In this document: piece after piece, positions 31,360 through 37,982 of the stretch
Layout: each line of letters opens with the position of its first letter
Position numbering within the stretch: position 1 is the stretch's first letter
Origin: Mucilaginibacter dorajii
Lineage (GTDB): Bacteria; Bacteroidota; Bacteroidia; Sphingobacteriales; Sphingobacteriaceae
Reading direction: 5' to 3'
Assembly (NCBI RefSeq): GCF_024808255.1
Contig: NZ_JANTYS010000038.1
Span: 1-43,426 of the forward strand
Length of the DNA stretch: 43,426 nt
Translations under genes and position numbers: made by a program
Notes under the pieces: generated by a model
What the model was told of the DNA's origin: nothing
Database searches by the model: none
Seen by the model: only the letters and a program-made list of their open reading frames with translations

Positions 31360-32148
31360 CTATCTCCCAAACGCCCAACATAAAAACTTACCCATCACCT
31401 TGCCCCAGGTTTCTGTATTGTGGCTACCACCAACTACCTCTACATATTGAATGTCTGCTGGGCGGGTGTACCCTTTGGCCTCTAATTCTTTGATCAGGTC
31501 AATGGTATCATCAATGGCATCTATAATGCCATTTTTATTACGGTCGCTGGTTTCATCTTTAGTACCGGTTTGCAGCCAGAATTTCAGATCGGGTTTACCG
31601 CGGGTTTCTCTTACTACAGCATGGGCTATTCTATCATTATCGGTGTAGCCCCTGGCCAGATCTTTACTTCTCCACCAAAACGAACCCGAGAATACCCCCA
31701 CCTTATTAAACACATCGGCATTGTTCCAGGCGATATCAAAAGCAGATAATCCGCCTAATGAAAAACCAGCGTAAGCTGTAGTTTCAAATTCAGTAATACC
31801 TATTTCCTGCTTAATATATGGTAACAGTTCTGTTGTAATAAATTGTGTGTAGACATCGGCCTTCGCACCGCGTTTTTTAAAATCGGGCTTACCTGCAACA
31901 CCGTATTCCTGCAGGCGGTCTTCACCGGCATTTATAGCAACTACCAATATTGGTTTTATGCGGTTATGATTGTATAACTGTTCAAGTGTTTGTGTCAAAG
32001 CAAGGTTTTCCAGCTCTTGACCATCGTTCAGCAGAAGCAAGTTTAGCGGCTCAGCAAGCGTATCTTCATCCGGCATTAAAAAGGTGCACGTCACCTCCCT
32101 TTCAAGCAAGGCAGAATTTATAGTTATATTTTTTTCGATTATCGTCAT
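31360..32148 (-). CDS. Alpha/beta-hydrolase of the putative esterase (esterase D-like) family
   Basis: The 262-residue product has the alpha/beta-hydrolase fold: nucleophile elbow GFSLGG (in YAGFSLGGLSAFDIAW), a probable acid in WLQTGTKDETSDRNKNGI, and the catalytic His in VVGGSHNTETW. This is the Esterase/Fes-IroE type of serine hydrolase, which cleaves esters such as those of thiols or siderophores. The sequence DRNKNGIIDAID resembles a calcium-binding loop. No signal peptide is seen, so it is probably cytoplasmic. Start choice: 32148 (MTIIEKN) is more family-like, though the frame is open to 32175. It is divergent from a second hydrolase gene at 32310, and the two may act in one pathway. 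Confidence 0.83.
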   Translation of the reverse strand: MTIIEKNITINSALLEREVTCTFLMPDEDTLAEPLNLLLLNDGQELENLALTQTLEQLYNHNRIKPILVVAINAGEDRLQEYGVAGKPDFKKRGAKADVYTQFITTELLPYIKQEIGITEFETTAYAGFSLGGLSAFDIAWNNADVFNKVGVFSGSFWWRSKDLARGYTDNDRIAHAVVRETRGKPDLKFWLQTGTKDETSDRNKNGIIDAIDDTIDLIKELEAKGYTRPADIQYVEVVGGSHNTETWGKVMGKFLCWAFGR

Positions 32149-32197
32149 CTCAGTTTCAGCCCAGCCCAAATACATCTTTTGTTAAATTTTAAGGGCA

Positions 32198-32205
32198 CAA
32201 AAGTA
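32198..32205 (-). promoter_or_regulatory. Probable -7 box of the leftward hydrolase gene
   Basis: TACTTTTG on the minus strand fits TAnnTTTG and lies 22-49 bases before the two possible starts at 32175 and 32148. Confidence 0.45.
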
Positions 32206-32309
32206 CGCTATGTTTTCTATTTATTAAGCTTATGTATTAATTTATCAGTTAGTTGTCTTTTTCACACAAACCACTTAACTTACAACTTTGAAAACATAAA
32301 CCATTCATT

Positions 32310-33017
32310 TTGACAGAAAAATATCATCGTTGGTACTCGCCAAATTTGAACGTTCACCTCGAAATGTTGGTATTTGGCGATAGGGGGTTTCCCCTTATCC
32401 TTTTCCCTACAACCAAGGGGCGATACCACCAAAACAAAGATTTTGGGCTGATAGACAGCGTGAAATGGTTTATTGATGAAGGCCTTGTAAAAATATACTG
32501 CCCCGATACACTTGACCACCGCACCTGGTACGATAAAGGGATCTCCCCGGCCGACCGCGCCCGTAACTATAGCTGGTACGATAAGATGCTGTTAAACGAG
32601 CTTGCGCCCTGGGCCATACATGAAACCGGCGTAGGGAAAGTTGCCGTAGCGGGCTGTAGTTTCGGCGGCTACCATGCGGCCAACTTCGCCCTTAAACATC
32701 CCGAAAAAGTGGCCCACCTGTTTACCATGGGTGGCGCATTTGATATTAAAATGTTTACGGATGGCTTTTACAACGATGATATATTTTACAACAACCCGGT
32801 GGACTACCTGCCGGGAGACAATAAGAGCGAATTATGGCAAATGAATATCATCCTGGGTACCTCTGAACATGATATTTGTAAGGATTATAATATCCAGCTA
32901 TCAAACATTTTAGCACAAAAAAATATTAATCACTGGTTGGATATCCGCCCGAATGCCAATCACGACTGGCCTATCTGGAAAGAAATGTTCCCGCATTATT
33001 TATCAACCATAAAATAG
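32310..33017 (+). CDS. Alpha/beta-hydrolase-fold esterase, probable TTG start
   Basis: The 235-residue hydrolase has nucleophile Ser117 in VAVAGCSFGGYHAANFALKH and a probable catalytic His218 in NANHDWPIWKEMFP. It is of the short esterase family often annotated as alpha/beta-hydrolase-fold or esterase-like (opening YHRWYSPNLNVHLEMLVFGD). The reading frame contains no ATG near its start: an in-frame stop at 32289 precedes only CAT, AAA, CCA, TTC and ATT codons before TTG at 32310, so TTG (or ATT) is the initiator. It heads a co-directional group with ATP-grasp, GCS2 and GATase genes, and is divergent from another hydrolase gene. An ester or amide hydrolysis step in that pathway is inferred. 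Confidence 0.82.
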   Translation: MTEKYHRWYSPNLNVHLEMLVFGDRGFPLILFPTTKGRYHQNKDFGLIDSVKWFIDEGLVKIYCPDTLDHRTWYDKGISPADRARNYSWYDKMLLNELAPWAIHETGVGKVAVAGCSFGGYHAANFALKHPEKVAHLFTMGGAFDIKMFTDGFYNDDIFYNNPVDYLPGDNKSELWQMNIILGTSEHDICKDYNIQLSNILAQKNINHWLDIRPNANHDWPIWKEMFPHYLSTIK

Positions 33018-33130
33018 AATCAAGAATTAAGAGTCAGGAATCAAGACAGAAAAAATATCTACACCCAATATAAAAACAACTGGAGCCCGGCACTGCGAAC
33101 CCCGCAACTGGCACCTCAAACAAAACTACT
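33018..33130. other. Spacer with AATCAAGA-type tandem
   Basis: Bases 33016-33045 are a degenerate tandem (AATCAAGAATTAAGAGTCAG and onward) of the family seen at 2478 and 6342. The rest has no clear feature. No terminator was seen, so read-through from the hydrolase gene into the ATP-grasp gene is possible. Confidence 0.4.
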
Positions 33131-34222
33131 ATGAAAAAAATAGGCATCTTATTTGGACAGGAGAATTCATTTCCGCAGGCATTTGTGGATAGGATAAATC
33201 AAAAGGCCGAAAAAAATATAACTGCCGAGTTTGTACGTATTGACAAAGTAATGCAGGCCGAACCTTTGGACTACGCGGTAATTGTTGACAGGATCTCGCA
33301 GGATGTCCCGTTCTATCGTGCGGCATTAAAAAACGCGGCTATCTGTGGTACCGCCGTAATTAACAACCCCTTTTGGTGGAGCGCCGATGAAAAGTTTTTT
33401 AATAACGCTTTGGCTGTTAAACTTGGGGTACCGGTGCCCAAAACCGTGATCCTACCGTCGAAAGAACTGCCCGATGACACTACCGATCGCTCCTTCCGTA
33501 ACCTGGCCTACCCATTGGATTGGGATGGTATCTTTAATTATGTGGGCTTCCCGGCCTATATGAAACCCTTTGATGGCGGGGGCTGGAAAGAAGTATATCA
33601 GCTACACAACAAGGGAGATTTTTTTGATAAATACGATAAAACCAAGCAATATGTAATGATGCTACAGGAAGAAGTTATTTTTGACGACTATTTCCGCTGT
33701 TATTGCATTGGCGGCAAGCATGTACGCATTATGCAGTACGAGCCGCGCAACCCGCATCACCTGCGTTATGAACATGGCAAGGCACCGGCGTCAAAAAAGA
33801 TCTTAGATAAAGTTAAAGAATACGTAATTAAACTTAACCAATACCTGGGTTATGATTTCAATACCGTTGAGTTTGCCATCCGCGATGGCATCCCCTATGC
33901 TATTGATTTTTGCAACCCGGCCCCCGATGCCGAAGTAACCAGCGTTGGCCAGGAAAACTTTGAATGGGTAGTTGAAACCGCTGCCGATTACGCCATCGAA
34001 CGCGCCAAAAAACAGAAAGATGGTTTAGATAACCTTACCTGGGGCGAATATGTAAAAACATCGGCAGCAAAAACACCGTTGGTGAACGCAAAAGCTAAAC
34101 CTGCAAAGGCAGATGTATCCGTTGGCGTTGTTGATCATGCTATTGAGACCGAGGGGAAAGTGAAGAGAGAGAAGGTGGTAAAGGCGAAGAAAGTTGAAGA
34201 ACCGAAAAAAGCCAAAAAATAA
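33131..34222 (+). CDS. ATP-grasp ligase of unknown substrate with a Lys-rich tail
   Basis: The 363-residue protein begins KKIGILFGQENSFPQAFVDR and belongs to the ATP-grasp fold (RimK/carboxylate-amine ligase-like), which activates a carboxylate as an acyl-phosphate for attack by an amine. Fold landmarks: the first substrate loop NNPFWWSADEKFFNNALAVK, the B-domain lysine strand FPAYMKPFDGGGWKEVYQLH, the adenine-facing MMLQEEVIFDDYFRCYCIGG, and the metal-binding acids in FNTVEFAIRDGIPYAIDFCN. Residues ~310-363 form a Lys/Ala/Val/Pro-rich, highly basic tail that is probably disordered. It lies between a hydrolase and a GCS2 ligase, pointing to a small amide or peptide pathway. The substrate is unknown. 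Confidence 0.85.
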   Translation: MKKIGILFGQENSFPQAFVDRINQKAEKNITAEFVRIDKVMQAEPLDYAVIVDRISQDVPFYRAALKNAAICGTAVINNPFWWSADEKFFNNALAVKLGVPVPKTVILPSKELPDDTTDRSFRNLAYPLDWDGIFNYVGFPAYMKPFDGGGWKEVYQLHNKGDFFDKYDKTKQYVMMLQEEVIFDDYFRCYCIGGKHVRIMQYEPRNPHHLRYEHGKAPASKKILDKVKEYVIKLNQYLGYDFNTVEFAIRDGIPYAIDFCNPAPDAEVTSVGQENFEWVVETAADYAIERAKKQKDGLDNLTWGEYVKTSAAKTPLVNAKAKPAKADVSVGVVDHAIETEGKVKREKVVKAKKVEEPKKAKK

Positions 34223-34227
34223 ACAAA

Positions 34228-34360
34228 TGTCATTTCGAACGAGGTACGAGGAGAAATCTTATGCGACGTGCTAAGACAGCTTTGTATGTTGCAGAAATGG
34301 CGTACAAGATTTCTCCTCACGCCTGCGCTCATAACCAGCCCTGGCTCGTTCGAAATGACA
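34228..34360. repeat. TGTCATTTCGA palindromic repeat, copy 3
   Basis: TGTCATTTCGAACGAG at the left and CTCGTTCGAAATGACA at the right are exact complements over 16 bases, with inner words GAGGAGAAATCTTATGC and CAAGATTTCTCCTCACGC also complementary. It fills most of the gap between the ATP-grasp and GCS2 genes and could terminate or attenuate the transcript. Confidence 0.75.
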
Positions 34361-34428
34361 ATTGTTATTAATGCACATAGAAATATTCGAGATGGGAACT
34401 GAATGTACTTAATATAACCTAACCAATT

Positions 34429-35526
34429 ATGAACGAGTTTACCTTAGGTGTTGAAGAAGAATTTATGGTGATTGACCCTGTAACCAGGGAACTAAAATCG
34501 CATGAGCAAAAAATTGTGGATAGCGCCCAAAAGATCCATGAAGACCAGGTGAAGGCCGAAATGCACCAGGCCGTGGTTGAGGTAGGCACCCATATTTGCA
34601 AAAATACCGGCGAAGCGCGTAAGGAAGTAAGCAAGCTCCGAACAACAGTTGCCATGTTGGCCGGCGATATCGGCCTCCGCATAGGCGCTGCGGGAACGCA
34701 CCCGTTTTCGCATTGGCAGCATCAATTGATTACCGATCATCCAAGGTATTTTGAAATTGTGGATGAGATGCAGGAGGCTGCCCGCTCTAACCTCATATTT
34801 GGCTTGCATGTTCACGTAGGCATTCAATCGCGTGATATGGCTATTCATATAGCCAACCAGGTACGTTATTTTTTGCCACACGTTTACGCTTTATCTACCA
34901 ATTCGCCTTTTTGGGAAGGGCGCAATACCGGGTTTAAATCGTTCCGTACCAAGGTGTTTGATAAGTTTCCGCGCACCGGTATCCCCGATTATTTCAGCAG
35001 TATTGAGGAGTACGATAATTATATAAAACTGCTGGTAAAAACCAACTGTATAGATAATGCCAAGAAGATCTGGTGGGATATCAGGGTACACCCCTTCTTT
35101 GAAACCATCGAGTTCCGCATTTGCGACTGCCCGATGCTGGTTGATGAAACCATTGCCTTTGCAGCTCTATTCCAGGCGCTGTGCGCCAAGCTATACAAGC
35201 TAAGGCTGCAGAACATGAATTTCATCACCTACTCCCGTGCCCTGATCAATGAAAACAAATGGCGTGCTGCCCGCTATGGCATTGACGGCAAAATGATTGA
35301 TTTTGGTAAAGAGATGGAAGTAAACACGAGATCATTGGTGTTGGAGCTTTTGGATTTCGTTGATGACGTGGTTGATAACCTTGGATCCCGTGATGACCTG
35401 CAATACGTACACAAAATATTAGAAACCGGTACCGGTGCCGACAGACAGCTGGCCGTTTACCAGCAAAATAATAACTTTGCAGATGTGGTTGATTACATTA
35501 CATCACAAACGTTGAAGGGGCTATAA
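34429..35526 (+). CDS. Carboxylate-amine ligase of the GCS2 family (YbdK-like)
   Basis: The 365-residue enzyme has the glutamate-cysteine ligase type 2 fold, which couples a gamma-carboxylate to an amine at the cost of ATP. Landmarks: the N-terminal FTLGVEEEFMVIDPVTRELK with the metal-binding Glu cluster, LRIGAAGTHPFSHW, FGLHVHVGIQSRDMAIHIAN, and LSTNSPFWEGRNTGFKSFRT, all typical of YbdK-like proteins. WWDIRVHPFFETIEFRICDC closes the active site. Length is normal. In E. coli, YbdK has only weak glutamate-cysteine ligase activity, so the natural substrate here is open. It is followed by a glutamine amidotransferase-like gene and preceded by an ATP-grasp ligase. Confidence 0.9.
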   Translation: MNEFTLGVEEEFMVIDPVTRELKSHEQKIVDSAQKIHEDQVKAEMHQAVVEVGTHICKNTGEARKEVSKLRTTVAMLAGDIGLRIGAAGTHPFSHWQHQLITDHPRYFEIVDEMQEAARSNLIFGLHVHVGIQSRDMAIHIANQVRYFLPHVYALSTNSPFWEGRNTGFKSFRTKVFDKFPRTGIPDYFSSIEEYDNYIKLLVKTNCIDNAKKIWWDIRVHPFFETIEFRICDCPMLVDETIAFAALFQALCAKLYKLRLQNMNFITYSRALINENKWRAARYGIDGKMIDFGKEMEVNTRSLVLELLDFVDDVVDNLGSRDDLQYVHKILETGTGADRQLAVYQQNNNFADVVDYITSQTLKGL

Positions 35527-35623
35527 GCCCCACCCAAACCCTCCCCGGTAGGGAGGGCTTTATAAAACTAAAAAAACAGAAGTCTCCCCTACCGGGGGAG
35601 ATTTAGAGGGGGCCAATGGGTTT
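35524..35623. repeat. C-rich inverted-repeat element filling the GCS2-GATase gap
   Basis: From the GCS2 stop codon (TAA at 35524) to the base before the next ATG, the gap is an inverted repeat: CCCTCCCCGGTAGGGAGGGC at 35539-35558 is answered by GTCTCCCCTACCGGGGGAG at 35582-35600, with AGAGGGGGCC further on. The element has the same style and placement as the one at 4122-4242. Confidence 0.6.
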
Positions 35624-36448
35624 ATGAAACCGGAAATAAAAGTAGCCATACTTGATTTGTACAATGGGATAGCAAACGAGGGTATGCGTGGTTTCCAGGA
35701 GATTTTAAACAGGTATAAAACACATCACAATTTAAATATTACCTATAAAATTTTTGATGTACGCCGGGGCGGTGAAGTCCCCGGCCTCGATTTTGACATT
35801 TACTTATCAAGCGGCGGGCCCGGTAGTCCGCTGGATGAGGGTACAGAGTGGGAAAAGAAATATTTCAGATTGACAGATAGACTGGAAGACCATAACTTAT
35901 CAAACACTACCGATAAAAAGCACGCGTTTTTTGTATGCCATTCTTTTCAGTTGATGTGCCGCAAATACGAGTTGGGCGATATCAATACCCGCCGGTCGGC
36001 ATCCTTTGGCGTTTTGCCGGTTAATAAAACAGAGGCTGGCTTTACGGAGTCGTTATTTGAGGGCCTTGCCGAACCTTTTTACGCCGTTGATTCGCGCAGC
36101 TGGCAAGTGATCAACCCAAATGAAAAACGCTTTAAGGAATTGAATATGCAGTTGGTAGCTATCGAAAAGGAGCGACCGCATATTGACCTCCCCCGGGCCT
36201 TGATGGCTATCCGTTTTAACGATTACTTTTTCTCAACCCAGTTTCACCCCGAAGCCGACGCCAATGGCATGCGTAACCTGCTGCTTAAAGAAGAAAAGAA
36301 AGATGAAGTAATAAGTGAGCACGGCGATGTTAAATACAAAGAAATGCTCACGCGCCTTGCCGATCCGGATATGATAACCCTTACCCAGGCAACCTTGATC
36401 CCTAACTTTTTGGATCAGGCTGTGATGAGTTTGCAGGGCGTACAGTGA
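35624..36448 (+). CDS. Class I glutamine amidotransferase-like protein
   Basis: The 274-residue protein has the class I GATase triad: nucleophile Cys105 in AFFVCHSFQLMCRKYE, and His208 with Glu210 in FSTQFHPEAD. The oxyanion region is LSSGGPGSPLDEG. The nucleophile elbow reads CHSFQ instead of the usual CxGHQ/CYGHQ, a mild variant. It carries no synthetase domain, so it either supplies ammonia to a partner or, as in gamma-glutamyl hydrolases, cuts a gamma-glutamyl amide. Next to a GCS2 ligase, which makes such bonds, the hydrolase role or a coupled amidation is plausible. The start at 35624 follows the C-rich repeat directly. An ideal hairpin follows the stop. Confidence 0.87.
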   Translation: MKPEIKVAILDLYNGIANEGMRGFQEILNRYKTHHNLNITYKIFDVRRGGEVPGLDFDIYLSSGGPGSPLDEGTEWEKKYFRLTDRLEDHNLSNTTDKKHAFFVCHSFQLMCRKYELGDINTRRSASFGVLPVNKTEAGFTESLFEGLAEPFYAVDSRSWQVINPNEKRFKELNMQLVAIEKERPHIDLPRALMAIRFNDYFFSTQFHPEADANGMRNLLLKEEKKDEVISEHGDVKYKEMLTRLADPDMITLTQATLIPNFLDQAVMSLQGVQ

Positions 36449-36457
36449 AGAGAAGGA

Positions 36458-36490
36458 AGACTTACGAAGTTTTAAAAACTTCGTAAGTCT
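36458..36490. terminator. Perfect 16-bp hairpin after the GATase gene
   Basis: AGACTTACGAAGTTTT and AAAACTTCGTAAGTCT flank a single A. The stem is perfect, but it is followed by GGGTCTG rather than T residues, so it may be a palindromic repeat element doing duty as a terminator. Confidence 0.6.
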
Positions 36491-36522
36491 GGGTCTGCAA
36501 TTTGCCAGGGGCATTAGAAACA

Positions 36523-36557
36523 ACAAAGCCGCAACCTTTAACAGACTGCGGCTTTGT
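36523..36557. terminator. Terminator between convergent genes
   Basis: ACAAAGCCGCA pairs with TGCGGCTTTGT across 13 bases. It lies just past the minus-strand adaptor gene and opposite the plus-strand GATase gene, so it could serve both, though T runs are short. Confidence 0.65.
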
Positions 36558-36574
36558 CATTATAAAATATCTTC

Positions 36575-36610
36575 TATTTAGTTACCCTTATTTATTTAGT
36601 TACCCTTATT
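36575..36610. repeat. 18-bp exact tandem duplication over the adaptor stop codon
   Basis: TATTTAGTTACCCTTATT occurs twice head to tail, at 36575-36592 and 36593-36610. Read on the minus strand the second copy contains the last codons and the stop of the adaptor gene, and the first copy repeats them just downstream. Confidence 0.75.
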
Positions 36611-37939
36611 ATTATCGGTATTAAACAATTTCGATTTATCAACTTTTTCAACCACCATTCCATCAGCTAATGTTTTTGAGATAGCTGCATAAGGTGCCGA
36701 TACCACTTCGTCTCCACTTTTCAGTCCGCTTAATACCTGGATGTAGCTATCGTTCTGGATGCCCGTAGTAACCTGTACTTGCTTCAGTTTGTTGCCATTT
36801 AGCACAAATACATATTCTTTTGTGGGTTGGCTAATTGCCGGCTTGCTTTTATCGTCATCCTTTTTTGGCGGGCCGTTCTGATCTTTTTTCTCTTCGCGGG
36901 TAGTTACAGATTGAATAGGTACCGATAATGATTTCACCTGGTTAGTGCTGATATCAACCGTAGCGGTCAATCCCGGGCGGAACGGTGAAGGATTATCGGC
37001 CGATTTTTTAAGTAAGGCCATGTATGATTCAGCATTGATCCTTACTTTAACGGTAAAGTTAGTAACCTGGTCGGCAGTGGTACCTACAACATTGGCCGAG
37101 CTTCCGATTTCAGAAACCACACCTGTAAATTTCTTGCCTAAAAACGCGTCGACCTCAATGTTTGATGAATCGCCCAAAGCTATACGGTTAATATCGTTTT
37201 CGTTTACATCAACGTTAACATCCAATTTGCTCAGGTCAGATATGGTCATGATCTCGGTACCTGCAAACTGCTGGGTTCCTAAAACACGTTCGCCTAACTC
37301 TATCGATAGTTTAGACACCACACCATCAACAGGCGAATAAATGGTAGTTTTAGCCAGGTTATCCTGCGCTTCCTTTACCGAAGCCTGTGTTTGTACCAAA
37401 CCGTATTGCGAACCGATAACATTTTGTTTGGCGGCTTCTAACGATGCTTTGGCACCTTCATAAGCGGCCCTTGCGTTTTCATATTCAGATACCGTAAGTA
37501 CCTTACTTTTGTAAAGCGCTTCGCTACGTTTAAAAATACCAGCCTGGTTATCAAAAGTAGCCTGGGCTTGCCTCAACAGCTGACCAGAATTGCCTACGCT
37601 TGCTTTTTGGGTATTATACGATGCAACAGCACGGTCATAGCCAGATTTTAAAATATCGGGCCTGATCTTACAAAGCAACTGGCCTTTTTTTACCACATCA
37701 CCTTCTTTAATTGGTAGTTCAACAACCTCGCCAGATACCTCGGGGCTAATTTTAACCTCAATATGTGGTTTTATTTTGCCGCTGGCAGATACGGTTTCGT
37801 TAATTACGCGTACATCAGCCTTTTCAGTAGCAACCTGTGTAAGCGGCGGTTTGCCAATCAAACCCGTTGCTTTGGCAATGATCAGCAGAACGATCAATGC
37901 GCCAAGACCTATCAGAATATATTTAGTAGTTTTTCCCAT
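36596..37939 (-). CDS. Periplasmic adaptor (membrane fusion) protein, MacA/HlyD-like
   Basis: The 447-residue protein has one N-terminal membrane helix (KYILIGLGALIVLLIIAKAT). A lipoyl/barrel-sandwich half follows (GKIKPHIEVKISPEVSGEVV, then LPIKEGDVVKKGQLL), a long alpha-helical hairpin at about 95-200 rich in Ala and Gln, the second lipoyl half (TTIYSPVDGVVSKLSIELGE) and beta-barrel domains. A Lys/Asp/Pro-rich insert (KKDQNGPPKKDDDKSKP) lies near residue 360. It bridges an inner-membrane transporter and a TolC channel. The TolC gene lies upstream, 43 bases away, on the same strand. No inner-membrane MacB or RND pump gene follows, so the partner must be elsewhere. Confidence 0.92.
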   Translation of the reverse strand: MGKTTKYILIGLGALIVLLIIAKATGLIGKPPLTQVATEKADVRVINETVSASGKIKPHIEVKISPEVSGEVVELPIKEGDVVKKGQLLCKIRPDILKSGYDRAVASYNTQKASVGNSGQLLRQAQATFDNQAGIFKRSEALYKSKVLTVSEYENARAAYEGAKASLEAAKQNVIGSQYGLVQTQASVKEAQDNLAKTTIYSPVDGVVSKLSIELGERVLGTQQFAGTEIMTISDLSKLDVNVDVNENDINRIALGDSSNIEVDAFLGKKFTGVVSEIGSSANVVGTTADQVTNFTVKVRINAESYMALLKKSADNPSPFRPGLTATVDISTNQVKSLSVPIQSVTTREEKKDQNGPPKKDDDKSKPAISQPTKEYVFVLNGNKLKQVQVTTGIQNDSYIQVLSGLKSGDEVVSAPYAAISKTLADGMVVEKVDKSKLFNTDNNKGN

Positions 37940-37982
37940 GATTATGAGTTTGTATATTTTACGGTTTTAGATTGTTTTATGC

